Source: Marinicella algicola (GTDB taxonomy: Bacteria > Pseudomonadota > Gammaproteobacteria > Xanthomonadales > Marinicellaceae). Taken from it: 64,000 nt of DNA. The position numbers and the translations under genes were made by a program. The notes under the pieces were generated by a model, which worked only from the letters and a program-made list of their open reading frames with translations, did not search any database and was not told where the DNA came from. The stretch's first letter is position 1. The number at the start of each line of letters is the position of its first letter. Shown piece after piece: positions 28,023-37,274 of the stretch. The stretch spans positions 994,501 to 1,058,500 of the forward strand of contig NZ_JAQOMR010000001.1 of NCBI RefSeq assembly GCF_028401385.1, given 5' to 3'.

Positions 28023-29613
28023 GCCGCTTCTCCCTTCCCCGATGACAGGAGGCCCATATACGCCTTCGCCGATGTCGTCTCGACGGTTGCTCTCGGCAGG
28101 TAGGGATAAATCGACAGATCCAGTCGCGGCGGCCGGCGCTCTATCCGGCAAAGAATCAGATGTTTGACGGCGTCGAAGCCAATCGCCCCGAGTTGCAGAG
28201 CTTGCTTGATCGCCGCATGCAGGTCAGCCATATCGAAGCTTTCCAGCAGACGAAGAACCTGTACGTATTCTCGCCGGCCATGCTTTGCCATGCGGCCTTC
28301 CATCAGCCGGCACAGTGTCGCAAACTCCTCCGGCAGAGCCCAGCCCTGCAGAGGGGCCGCCTGATCCAGCGCATTGATCTTCTGTTCGATCAGCGGCAGG
28401 TAATGAACAGGGTCGAAGATGACATCTTCCCGATCCCAGCTCCTGGGATGGCGGGCGATGATCTCGCCGCGGCAACCAATCACCACCTTGTCGACATAGC
28501 CTCGAACCCAAACGTCCTGATGACCGTAGGCGACAGGCACGGAATAGTCACCGGATCGCCGTGCGCTCTTTGCGCACGCGACGATCCGGCACTTTGAATA
28601 TGCGCATCGTTCCGAACGGAAATCGTTCCCGATCTCCTGGCCGATGCGCGGGTTTTGTAGCGAACGAGAGACTGGGCCGTGACCCTGGCGCTGGCCTGAT
28701 CGCAGGCATCGAAGGGCGACGCCGGCAAGGGGCGCATAGCCGCCAGATCGCGCTGCAGCCGTTCACCGATCGTCTCGCTCTCACCGCGCAGCCTGTCACA
28801 TTGGCGCTTCCGGCACTGTTCTTCCAGAAAGGCATTGAACGCATCCCACGTCGGAAACTGCGGGATGGGGACCATGAAGTTACGCCGGGCATAACCGACA
28901 AGGCCCTCGACGTTACCCTTGTCATTGCCCTTGCCGGGGCGGCCATAGCGATCCCGGATCAGGTAGTGGGACAGGAACCCGCTGAACAGTGTTGCCCGCT
29001 TACGCGTGCCGTCAGGCAGGATCCTCGCCACAAGGCAGCGATCATTGTCATAGACGATCGATTGCGGCACGGCCCCGAAGAAGGCGAACGCATGGACGTG
29101 GCCATCAACCCAGGCCTCGGCCACCGCCGCCGGATAAGCCCGCACGTAGCAGCCGTCGCTATGCGGAAGGTCGAGCACAAAGAACCGGGCTTTCTGCTCG
29201 ACACCGCCGATCACCACCGTCGCCTCACCGAAATCCGCCTGCGCATGGCCGGGCGGATGAGAAAGCGGCACGAACACTTCCTGACGGCGCTGTTCCCGCT
29301 CCCGGATATAGTCCTTGATAATCGTATAGCCGCCGGTGAACCCGCACTCATCACAAAGCCGGTCGAAAACACGCTTGGCCGTATGGCGCTGTTTGCGCGG
29401 CACGTGTCTGTCTTCATCCAACCAGTGGTCGATCGTCGAAACGAACGCGTCCAGCTTCGGCCGCCGGACTGGTGATTGTCGCTGATAGCCAGGTGGCGTC
29501 GAATACGACAGCATCTTCGCTACGCTGTCGCGGGATATGTTGAAGTGTTTGGCTGCCTGACGCCGGCTCATCCCTTCCGAGACGGCCAGACGAACCTTCA
29601 GATAAAGATCCAC
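28019..29613 (-). pseudogene. istA: IS21 transposase IstA, interrupted by a 100-bp palindromic element
   Basis: The frame starts MDLYLKVRLAVSEGMSRRQA with an HTH, then the rve core: first aspartate in GHAQADFGEATVVIGG, second in SIVYDNDRCLV, and glutamate in GNDKGNVEGLVGYARR. The open frame is lost after SLVRYKT. The expected continuation (DYSVPVAYGHQDVWVRGYVD) appears only after about 100 unrelated bases at 28550-28650. The rest reads normally to the stop at 28019. The insert is not a multiple of three once the expected codon is allowed for, so IstA cannot be made in full. Confidence 0.85.
28550..28650. repeat. RIME-like palindromic repeat inserted in istA
   Basis: About 100 bases with two palindromes. 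The first (28551-28589) has CCGGATC/GATCCGG ends and a GTGCGC-loop-GCGCAC tip; the second (28601-28649) is bounded by GCGCATCG and CGATGCGC and contains the near-palindrome ATCGTTCC-N-GGAAATCGTT. A length of about 100 bp and two palindromes match the architecture of Rhizobium-specific intergenic mosaic elements. The family name is an inference from size and structure. Confidence 0.65.
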
Positions 29614-29735
29614 GGTGTAAATCCTCTGTCCCTCCTGCGCTCATTGCAGAAGGAAGATAGGTGGCCGGATTTTACTCCGCCCGCGGACGAATTATTCCGC
29701 CGCTTTCGTGGCCGACTTTTGCACCGCCGTTCTCA

Positions 29736-30033
29736 AGGAACAGCGCCGCATAGAATGCAAACAGGTTTACCCCCACACGACCGGCAGATTGACCATGGTG
29801 ACCTCAACCGGGCGCAACACCTTTCGTCCGTTAAACATCTGCTCATTCGCGAAGCGGCGGAACCGGTCGCCGGCATGCTCTTCCACCTGATGAAACATAT
29901 AGGCAGGCAGGTGCAGATAGAGCAGCACCGCGAGACCGAAAAAGGCGAGGGCGATTGCCGGCGCCAGCGCCATAAAACCAAACGCCATGAACAGCGCCGA
30001 AGAAACCCAGCGCTTGGCCAGCCAATCCACCAT
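29736..30033 (-). pseudogene. HXXEE-domain membrane protein, 3' end removed by IS21
   Basis: The minus strand from ATG at 30033 reads MVDWLAKRWVSSALFMAFGF with membrane helices, then the defining motif MFHQVEEHAGDRFRRFANE and LRPVEVTMVNLPVVWGVNLF before entering the IS21 right end at 29735. The HXXEE family has several membrane helices and is of unknown function; the remaining helices are missing here. The matching 3' part is not found at the other end of the IS21. Confidence 0.68.
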
Positions 30034-30304
30034 CGCGGACTGGGACGGCGCATGAATACCGCGGCGAAAACAAGTTTGCCATGGCCCAACCCCCGGGTGT
30101 TGCCTGCGCATCCGTCCTGGGCTTCTAACCTGATGGAGACATTGGTTTATGTGTAGCAATGGTGCGGCATGAACGGGTGAAGCGAAAATGTCCGCTGACC
30201 GGCCGAACTAACCCTTGGCACCCCGTCACCGGTATCCTACGCCTGACCCTAGGCAACTATACGCAAGCTCAGAGGACGCTGGCGTATCAATATAGCCGTT
30301 CCAG

Positions 30305-30865
30305 TTATGACCAGAAGCCCGACTTCCTGCCGTGGTCGCGCTGCAGCCACGCCAGATAGGCATGATGTGGTTCGATCGCTCCGAAATCGTCAATATGCAG
30401 GGCCAGGGCTTCGCATTCGATCAGATGCCTGGCTGCGTGCTTGCAGCGGCTGGAGCAGGCATTCCCGAGACTGAAATCGATCATGGCCCTCAGTAGCACA
30501 GTTGCCGCTAGCGGGTATTTTTCCCGCAAGGTTTCGCTCGCCGGCGTCAGAAGTTCATAATAGTTACCATCGATCTCGGCATATCGGTCGACAATGAGAG
30601 CACTGGCTTCGCGAAGGGCGGGCCATTCCATGAAGAAAACAAGAGCCTGATGGATCAAACAGCTAGGATAGGTCGCAACCCAAGCCATCGCCTCGGCTTG
30701 AATGTCATCGAAATCCGGCAGGCGTTTCAGATAGTCACGAAGGTGCTGTGGTTCGAGCGAGGTTTCGAAGCACTGCCACCTGAACTGTTGGGCTTCGTCG
30801 GCCCGGCCAAGTGCCTCAAGGGCATCCGCGATAACGCGATCAGACAACTGAAGACCATAAAAGTT
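30305..30865 (-). pseudogene. DUF6880-family protein, C-terminal remnant
   Basis: The minus strand encodes about 186 residues beginning LSDRVIADALEALGRADEAQ and ending with IEPHHAYLAWLQRDHGRKSG and FWS, which resembles the conserved end of DUF6880 proteins (related to SWIM-associated proteins). There is no suitable start codon and a stop lies directly upstream, so the N-terminal part is lost. It abuts the end of the AmpH-like gene. Function unknown. Confidence 0.6.
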
Positions 30866-30890
30866 TCAGTCGGCCGCAGGGTGTGGTTTT

Positions 30891-32000
30891 TCAGCGCGGG
30901 GCAAGAGCCGTAATCAACTTATTGGCGACCGTCGCGATCTCCGCTCCGGCAGAGAAGTCGAATTTGTTGATGGAAATGAAGACGCCGACGCCCCGCGATG
31001 GCGCGAAAGCGATATAGCTGAAGATGCCGTCCGCACCGCCCGACTTCTGAATTATCAACGGGGCATCCTTTTCGGGCATCATGATCACCCATCCAAGGCC
31101 GAGCGCACTCATATGTCCGGAGCCGTCCAGACCGTAGACCGGGTCCATACCGTCCCGCATTGTCCATGCGGCATGGCTTAATGCGCGTACCTCGGCATCC
31201 TGCTCATTGAAGCGGTCGAGGTTCCATTGCAGATAGCGGACCATATCATTGGCGGTTGTTTCCAGAGACGAGGCTCCAAACTTGTTTGGAAACGGTTCGC
31301 CCGGATACATCTCGTTCCCGTTCCAGTCATAGCCGGTCATGACGTTTTGGCCTTCTTGTTTGGCGTAACTGGTCGCCTGAAGACCGATCGGCTCAAGTAC
31401 CTGCTGCTGCAGGTAATCCGCATAGGGCATGCCCGCAAGGTCCGACAGGGCCATGGCCAACACATCGAAACCGATATTCGAATACAACATTCCCGTACCC
31501 GGCGTGAACAAAAGCGGGTCGCCTTCGAGGTTGGCCGCGAAGGACTGATCGGAATATTTATCGGCTCCCTCGACGGGCTCCAGTTCCCGCGGGAGCCCGC
31601 TGGAATGCGTGACCAGATCGATCAGACGTATGGCATTGCCATCGCGGGAAGGCAGGGTTGCGAACACGCCCTCGTGGGGGCCGACTGTATCCGTCATCCG
31701 AGCCGTGCCGTCTGCCACCAGATGCGCCAGCGACAGTCCGGTGAACGTTTTGGTGATCGAACCGACGCCGATCCGCGTATCGCCGTTCGGTTCGATGCCG
31801 CTGCCTTTTCTGACTTCGCCGAAGCCCAATACTGTGCTTTCGTCCTCGCGAACAGCGGCGATCACCATTCCAGGGACGTTCTTGTCGATGAAGAAGATCT
31901 GACCGGAGAATTCAACGGCTTCCTTCAGTAGTGGATCATCTGCAAAGGCAGGTGCAGTGGCAAAGAGTGCGATAGATAGGACGGTGAACGCATGTTTCAT
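30891..32000 (-). CDS. Serine hydrolase, beta-lactamase/AmpH-like
   Basis: An intact 369-residue exported protein with a 20-residue signal peptide ending AFAD. The class C/AmpH signature is complete: SxxK in VGSITKTFTG (near residue 80), YxN in GMLYSNIGFD (near 170) and a KSGG triad element (IIQKSGGADGIFSY, near 320). This family includes D,D-carboxypeptidase/endopeptidases acting on peptidoglycan and class C beta-lactamases; the Lys-Ser-Gly-Gly form and the overall match favour the AmpH group. No AmpR-type regulator is adjacent. Whether it hydrolyses beta-lactams cannot be read from sequence. Confidence 0.85.
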   Translation of the reverse strand: MKHAFTVLSIALFATAPAFADDPLLKEAVEFSGQIFFIDKNVPGMVIAAVREDESTVLGFGEVRKGSGIEPNGDTRIGVGSITKTFTGLSLAHLVADGTARMTDTVGPHEGVFATLPSRDGNAIRLIDLVTHSSGLPRELEPVEGADKYSDQSFAANLEGDPLLFTPGTGMLYSNIGFDVLAMALSDLAGMPYADYLQQQVLEPIGLQATSYAKQEGQNVMTGYDWNGNEMYPGEPFPNKFGASSLETTANDMVRYLQWNLDRFNEQDAEVRALSHAAWTMRDGMDPVYGLDGSGHMSALGLGWVIMMPEKDAPLIIQKSGGADGIFSYIAFAPSRGVGVFISINKFDFSAGAEIATVANKLITALAPR

Positions 32001-32653
32001 GACAGACTCCGTTTTCCTTTCTGACCATTTATTTCTGTTTTCCGCCGGAGCCAGTCCTCAGGCCGGGCCGGACGGCAACTTAAAATCGGATTCTGTTGCC
32101 GTTCGATCAGACAATATGACGCACAGCCGGAGCTATCACAAATCAATTTATGCTCCTCATCTACCTTTGGTTCATAAAAGGCGTATGCTCACCCGCTCGA
32201 CCGGATGGCTGCAACGGAGTGTGCCGCGCAAGCAATTGATCCCAAAGCGAGATTGTGACCCAGGGCGTGGTGCAGCAGGGTGGCGGTGGCCACCAGTGTT
32301 TTCCGGCAGGGTCGGGTTGTTCGAGACCACGCTGATGGAGCACCACCGTCGTCCAGGTTCAGTGGTAAACCTGCGTTCCCTTGTTGAGATGAGCGCCGAC
32401 GCCGAATTGCTCCGCAAAATGGCTGGCTGGAGAAACTGATGACGCCATCGTCGGGCTCGGGTGGCCACTGCTGCTCGAACAGAACAGTGATATCAGAAAG
32501 GGCTTAAGCCCGCGAATATGGCTCGATGCCATCATCCGAAGCTGCAATGACAGCAAGGCTCCCCAGTAGCCCTCAACCTCGTCTCCAGGGTGAAAGTGCT
32601 TCGGCCAGGGATCGCCAGCGTTTATCTGGCAGTCTCCTGCCGACGAAGGCACC
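32001..32653. other. 650-base stretch without recognisable gene
   Basis: Between the AmpH-like start and the Slam-like stop. Short open frames exist on both strands (31957-32439 plus, 32359-32652 minus) but none has a recognisable domain, convincing ribosome site or codon pattern. It may contain a decayed gene and the ampH-like promoter. Confidence 0.4.
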
Positions 32654-34012
32654 TTAAAATTTCTTTGTCAGATAGGTCGAAATCGTGTTCTTCGAAAAGT
32701 CGTAGACATCAATGTTCGAGAAATTCTGGGTGTAGGCGTATTCGATGCGGGGCGAAGCCCCTGATGGAAAAATTCCGCAGCGTAATGCCGAGCGAGGCCT
32801 GAATACGCTGATCGGTGCGCTTTTCGCCAGCGAGATAGGTTATGTCCTGATATTCGCGATCATCGACAAAAAATGAGATATCCGAAATCGCACCGAAACT
32901 CCATTCCCGAAAATACTGCGTATTCAGAGCAAACCGGACATAGCTGTTGGTGTCATTGGCAGCATCGACATAGCTGACATTTCCGCCAAAACGCACCGAA
33001 CTTGCCGACGAGATGGAATAGAGATGGCTGAGCCCCAGCACGGTCTCGCTTCCGTCAAGTTCATTGCGGTCGTGGTAGTCGAGTTTGCGCCACAGGCCGC
33101 GCAGTGTTGTGACGCCCTTACGGCCCATATTGTGCCGCAGCGAGAAAGCCGGGCCGAGTGACCAGCGATAAGGTTCTTCACCCTTCATCACATATTGGCC
33201 GACAAGTCCCCTGTCACCGTCCAGTCGCCCAAATCCCGGCGATAGTCGACGAAACTGTCAAAGTAGCTGGTGTTGAAAGTGGTGTCGCGATACCAGTTGC
33301 CATTGACCCCGCCGCCTGCCGTGATCGATGAGGTCTCATCGAGGTCGAAACGGTAGGATCCGTTCAGCCCATAGCCATAGCCGATACCACTCTTTTTGGG
33401 CCGGCAGTATGGGAATGCCGCCGACATAGACGAGATCGGCGTCGGGCGCTTCGGTGATGTTGGTGCTGGGCGCAATGGAGAGATAGCCACCGAGCGACCA
33501 GGGGCGGATTGTGCGGGCCCTGGCGGCGAGGCGTTCATAGGCTGCGCGCTCATCGGCACTGTTCGCACTGCCGGCCAACAGTTCGAAGTGATGCAGTGAT
33601 GCGTTGCCTTCGCCTTGTTCGTAAAGAACGCTGGCAAGCTCACGCCTGACATTGCGGGCCTCGGGGTTCTGCGACAAGATGGCCCGAAGAGCGCTTGCCG
33701 CTTCAGGCAACCGGCCCTGTTGTTCCAGAATGAGGGCCTGCGTGAAGGCGGCCGCCAGCGTTTTTCCTTTTCGTCGGTGGCGAAGCTTTTCGCCAGTGCC
33801 AGCGCATTTTCATACTGGCCGTATTCGACCAGCACGCGCACCGCGTCAAAGCCGGTGACGGTGGACTGCTTTGCCAAGCGCCCTTGCGGGGTGCCCATCA
33901 TACCCAAACCAAGAGTGAGCGCGAGAAGGCAGGCGCGCTGGGCGCGCGCCAGCCCCCGATACAGGCCGCGCGCCGGCTTTCCGGCGCGCGGTTCATGTCT
34001 GCGGTTGGCCAT
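32654..34012 (-). CDS. Slam-type (DUF560) outer-membrane translocon, type XI secretion (apparent frameshifts)
   Basis: Slam proteins move lipoproteins or soluble cargo across the outer membrane. A signal-like N-terminus precedes a tetratricopeptide-rich periplasmic part (VRVLVEYGQYENALALAKSF; QGRLPEAASALRAILSQNPE; RRELASVLYEQGEG). A 14-strand-type barrel follows (SGIGYGYGLNGSYRFDLDE, SYFDSFVDYRRDLGDWTVTG, RWSLGPAFSLRHNMGRKGVT) ending in KNTISTYLTKKF with the terminal phenylalanine usual for barrels. Frame changes near 33770, 33395, 33210 and 32745 are needed; joined, it is about 450 residues, normal for DUF560 proteins. It starts five bases after the stop of a lipoprotein gene, its probable cargo. 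Confidence 0.82.
33966..33991 (-). promoter_or_regulatory. Perfect GC hairpin at the start of the Slam-like gene
   Basis: Arms of 11 bp (CCGCGCGCCGG and CCGGCGCGCGG) are exact complements around a 4-base loop, 21 bases into the Slam-like coding region on the minus strand. No T-run follows, so it is not a simple terminator, but it could stall transcription or protect the upstream lipoprotein mRNA. Confidence 0.5.
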
Positions 34013-34017
34013 CAGCC

Positions 34018-34886
34018 TCAGTCTGCCCGATTTGCCTGGAACACACCGATGGTCGCCTTGGTCGGGTTGTCGGCACTGTCGAAGGCTGCCACGCTGCCTG
34101 CTGTTGAATCTGCTCCGGCGCCATAAAGCGAGCCCTGAACCACGGATCCTTCGCCAGCCGCGTTGCCACCGATCGTCACACTGTTGGCAACATAGGCGGC
34201 GCTGTTCTTGTCGAGCGTACCGGCAAAGCCGACATCGTCCATCGCGCCAATTGCGTCATCGCCGTCATAGATAGTCAGGCCACTGAAACCGCCTGAAACC
34301 GCGCCGCTCTGGAAGTCGACGGCGATTTCGCTGGAACCGGATACCAGGCCGCCGGCCTCACCATTCTGTGCACTGCCAAAATAGTCGCCCCGGTAGGTGC
34401 CGGTACCCTCCTGCGGCAGATCGGAAACGGTGTCTCCGCTGTAAAGGGCGAGGAAGTTGCCATTGCCTTCGTCATTTTCACCGTCCACGGTGATGTAAAG
34501 GGCACCTGAAGAGCTGTTGTCGTTGTCGGAACCGAGGAACGCTTCCAGTGTCGCTGTCTGGCCATCAAGAGCGGCTGTGTCGCTGTTCTCGCTGAAGGAC
34601 AGGCTCTGGCCGGCATAAGGGCCGGATGTGAAGCTGAGGGAGATATTGCCGTTGTCATCTTCGGCAAATTCGCCAGTCGTACCGGCAACCGAGGTGACGG
34701 ATCCATTCCGTAGCTGAACAGTGGTTCCGCCGACTGTGTAGTTGCCGTCACCACCGCTGGGTTCGCCTCCCTGCGAGCCACCACCAGTGCCCGGGTCCCC
34801 GGAGAGCTGCTGCCGGACGTGCTGCTGCATCCGGCCACCGCGATCATTGCTGTGCCAGCCAGAGCTGCCAGAAGGATCTTGTTCAT
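34018..34886 (-). CDS. Putative Slam-dependent surface lipoprotein, TbpB-like barrel (apparent frameshift)
   Basis: ATG at 34886 follows a GGAG site and opens a lipoprotein signal peptide with lipobox MIAVAGC. A Ser/Gly-rich linker (SSTSGSSS, then GTGGGSQGGEPSGG) leads to a beta-rich, Gly/Ser/Asp-rich domain. The last third reads FAGTLDKNSAAYVANSVTIG and VVQGSLYGAGADSTAGSVAA, resembling the small barrel domain of TbpB/HpuA-type Slam cargo, where a G-x-FYG-type turn recurs. The frame changes near 34800 within the linker. The product is about 290 residues. It is directly upstream of the Slam gene; no TonB-dependent receptor is nearby. The ligand is unknown. Confidence 0.72.
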
Positions 34887-34970
34887 TACCCCTAACTCCA
34901 TTGTTTGCTTTCAAGTCGCGCCTCGAATGAGGCGTTGAATTGGAAAGCTAGGGGGCGGGCATCAGGCGCG

Positions 34971-34984
34971 CCCCCATATGGGGG
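34971..34984. promoter_or_regulatory. Perfect 14-bp palindrome upstream of lipoprotein-slam operon
   Basis: CCCCCATATGGGGG lies 85 bases before the lipoprotein start, in the gap between this operon and the convergently placed preceding gene. It does not match a Fur box. A possible operator; nothing nearby identifies the binding protein. Confidence 0.4.
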
Positions 34985-35121
34985 TGAAACCGGCAACTTA
35001 ACGAATCATTATATGTAAAAGACCCTGGATTTCAGTGGTTTCAACTCCCACGCCACAACAAACCGACATTGTCCGGCGTGGGATAGAAAAGCAAAGAAGG
35101 CGGCCCGGAAAACCCGATGAC

Positions 35122-36342
35122 CTAACCGTATTCGGCCATGTCGGCGGCGACGGCGGCCTGCATGTCATCGAGAATGTCGGGAAGCGCGCTCAGGACGCGG
35201 TTCCAGCGTGGCATCAGTGGGGTGGCGTCGGGCGTCTCGAGGAAGGAATTACCGGCGTCGATGAGGTTTGAGGCAAACAGTTCGACGGCCTGTTCTTCCT
35301 TGTGGCGGTCGGTCGAAAGCCCGTTCATGCGCGCATCGTTGTGATAGACTTCAACGAGGTCGAGTGCGGTGCGGAAATAGGCTGCTTTCACCGTTCTGAG
35401 CGTCTCATGGGAGAAGGTCACGCCATCGGTTGCGAGCTTGCGGAACACAGCCTTGCAAATATCCGTCGACATCCGCGACAGGCCCTTCTGGGCGTCTTCC
35501 GGTGAGAGAGGCTGATGCTTGTGGTCATAGGCATCGGCGATGTCGACCTGACAGATGGCGGTGTTGGAGTAATTGCGCCACAGCTCCGAAAGAACGCCGA
35601 TTTCCAGGCCCCAGTCCCACGGAATGCGGATATCCGGGAGGATGTGGGTGCGCATGGCGAACTCGCCAGCCAGCGGATAGCGGAACGCCTTCAGATAATC
35701 GATATAGGGCTGGTGACCGATGGTCTTTTCAAGACTCAGCAGCAGCGGCGTGACCAGAAGCCTTGTAACACGCCCGTTGAGTGAACCATCGGCAATGCGC
35801 GGATAATAGCCCTTGGAAAACACGTAGGGAAAAGCCGGATTGGTGACCGGGTAGACGAGGCGCGCCAGCATTTCGCGCGAATAGGTGACGATGTCACAGT
35901 CGTGAAGCGCGACCACCGAGGAATTGCGGGCGCCAAGAACATAACCCATGCAATACCAGACATTGCGGCCCTTGCCGGGCTGCTCCGGAGCCAACGCCGC
36001 TTCGCCGAGCCGGTTATGGATGGCCTTCATGCGCGGGCCGTCATTCCAGAGCACGGCATGCTGCTGCGGCAGGCGGCTGAAATATCTCAGCGCGTAGCGA
36101 TACTGTTCCTCGTCAGCCTGATCGAGGCCGATGATGATGTTCGAGATATAGGGCACTTCCGTCAGGTGATTGACGATATTATCCAGCGCTTCGGCCTCAA
36201 GCTCGGAAAACAGCGAGGGCAGGATCAGCGTGATCGGTCGCGTTGCCGAGAAACTGGTAAGCTCGCGTTCGACCCGGTGCAGCGAGCGCTCGCGCATATT
36301 GTGAAGCGTCGCAACAACGCCATTTTGATGAAAATCAGCCAT
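35122..36342 (-). CDS. Glycosyltransferase family 81-like, glucosyl-3-phosphoglycerate synthase type
   Basis: An intact 406-residue cytoplasmic glycosyltransferase. The GT-A fold is seen in ITLILPSLFSELEAEALDNI and the metal-binding DxD-type motif in VVALHDCDIVTYSREML (near residue 150). PWDWGLEIGVLSELWRNY and QVDIADAYDHKHQPL match the acceptor-binding part of glucosyl-3-phosphoglycerate synthases (GpgS, GT81). Such enzymes transfer glucose or mannose to 3-phosphoglycerate. The next gene on the same strand encodes a phosphatase of the matching kind, so the pair probably makes glucosylglycerate or a relative, a compatible solute. The sugar donor is not certain. Confidence 0.8.
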   Translation of the reverse strand: MADFHQNGVVATLHNMRERSLHRVERELTSFSATRPITLILPSLFSELEAEALDNIVNHLTEVPYISNIIIGLDQADEEQYRYALRYFSRLPQQHAVLWNDGPRMKAIHNRLGEAALAPEQPGKGRNVWYCMGYVLGARNSSVVALHDCDIVTYSREMLARLVYPVTNPAFPYVFSKGYYPRIADGSLNGRVTRLLVTPLLLSLEKTIGHQPYIDYLKAFRYPLAGEFAMRTHILPDIRIPWDWGLEIGVLSELWRNYSNTAICQVDIADAYDHKHQPLSPEDAQKGLSRMSTDICKAVFRKLATDGVTFSHETLRTVKAAYFRTALDLVEVYHNDARMNGLSTDRHKEEQAVELFASNLIDAGNSFLETPDATPLMPRWNRVLSALPDILDDMQAAVAADMAEYG

Positions 36343-36424
36343 TGCTGGCGCTCCTGGTGTTTTTGTTGCGGCAAGGCCCGAAGACGGGCGGCCGAAAGGG
36401 GAAGGGCATTCCCTACCAACTATA

Positions 36425-37191
36425 TTATACCAATAATTGCAATATCATGTCATTCCAGCCCGATGGCCCGGCCTTGTCGGAGCGGATGATATGGCCATCG
36501 CGTTCCCGCGCCGTTTCTGCCAGCGGAGCATGGGCGGGATTTGCGATGATGAAGCCCTTGTCGGCGGTCTCCAGCATGGCCGCGTCATTGGGCGCATCGC
36601 CAAGTGCGATTGTGAAAACGGGTCCGCCCGTCTTGTCGCGATAGGCCGCAGCGACCTTTTTCATGGCATCTGCTTTCGAGGTTTCGGGCATCAGCGTGAA
36701 AAACGTCCACCCTGGACCGCCTGAAAGCCGCCTTTTCGAAGGTGCATGAGGAACGCTTCGCGCTCCTCCTCGCTGCCGGACCAGAGGCCCGGCTCGGAAA
36801 ACTGCCGCTTTCGGGCAAGCCGGGCGTCCTCAAGACGCATGCCGGTCTTTTCGGCAACCTCTGCGTCGCTCCAGTCGCCAAACCCTTCAAATTTCGCCCT
36901 GAGCGATGCCGGCATCGCACCGAGAGCCGTTCGCAGCCGCGTATAGGTCGCGGTTTCGTCGCTAGCCGTGCCGGAAAGCCCGACGATGCCAGCGCCATTT
37001 TCCACAATCATCGGATCGTCGATCCCGATCTCGGCGGCGATTGGTCGCATCTCTGCTTCGGTCTTACTGCTCGCCAGAACGATCACGATGCCGCGCTCTT
37101 TAAGCGCTTCAAGCGCAGGCCGGGCCGGTTCAAACGAATAGGTCTCGTGATCGAGAAGCGTTCCATCGAGATCGGTGAAAACGATTTTCAT
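36425..37191 (-). CDS. Mannosyl/glucosyl-3-phosphoglycerate phosphatase, HAD-IIB (apparent frameshift)
   Basis: A HAD-IIB phosphatase of about 255 residues. Motif I is MKIVFTDLDGTLLDHETY, motif II is VLASSKTEAEM, and motifs III/IV are KADAMKKVAAAYRD and TIALGDAPNDAAML. The N-terminal 160 residues and the C-terminal part are in different frames meeting near 36705 (VQGGRF then MPETSKADAMKK). It lies 82 bases upstream of the GT81-like gene on the same strand and would remove the phosphate from the sugar-phosphoglycerate product. The HAD-IIB match is strong; the exact sugar is inferred from the neighbour. Confidence 0.83.
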
Positions 37192-37274
37192 GAGCAGGCC
37201 TTTCGAACCTTCGTGCTTGAGACCATTAAACGCCGGTCGCCGCAGTTTGTTGCCCGGCGGGCTTGATTTTCAGG

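Larger units (their letters stand above)
27135..29735 (-). mobile_element. IS21-family insertion sequence
   Basis: A 2.6-kb element with istA and istB on the minus strand. The ends match when read inward: TGTCAACGGCGGTG and TGAGAACGGCGGTG, followed on both sides by a similar AAAA-CGGCCAC-type block, and further copies of the CGGCCAC block lie inside each end, the multiple terminal repeats typical of IS21. No target duplication is visible: flanks are CTTT on the left and AGGA on the right. An internal insertion breaks istA. Confidence 0.9.

Noticed and set aside
31957..32439. 160-residue plus-strand open frame upstream of the Slam locus
   Set aside because: It starts inside the AmpH-like gene's antisense strand and shows no domain or coding pattern.
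34971..34984. Fur or Irr box upstream of the surface lipoprotein
   Set aside because: The palindrome is G+C rich at its ends and does not resemble the A+T-rich Fur or ICE consensus.
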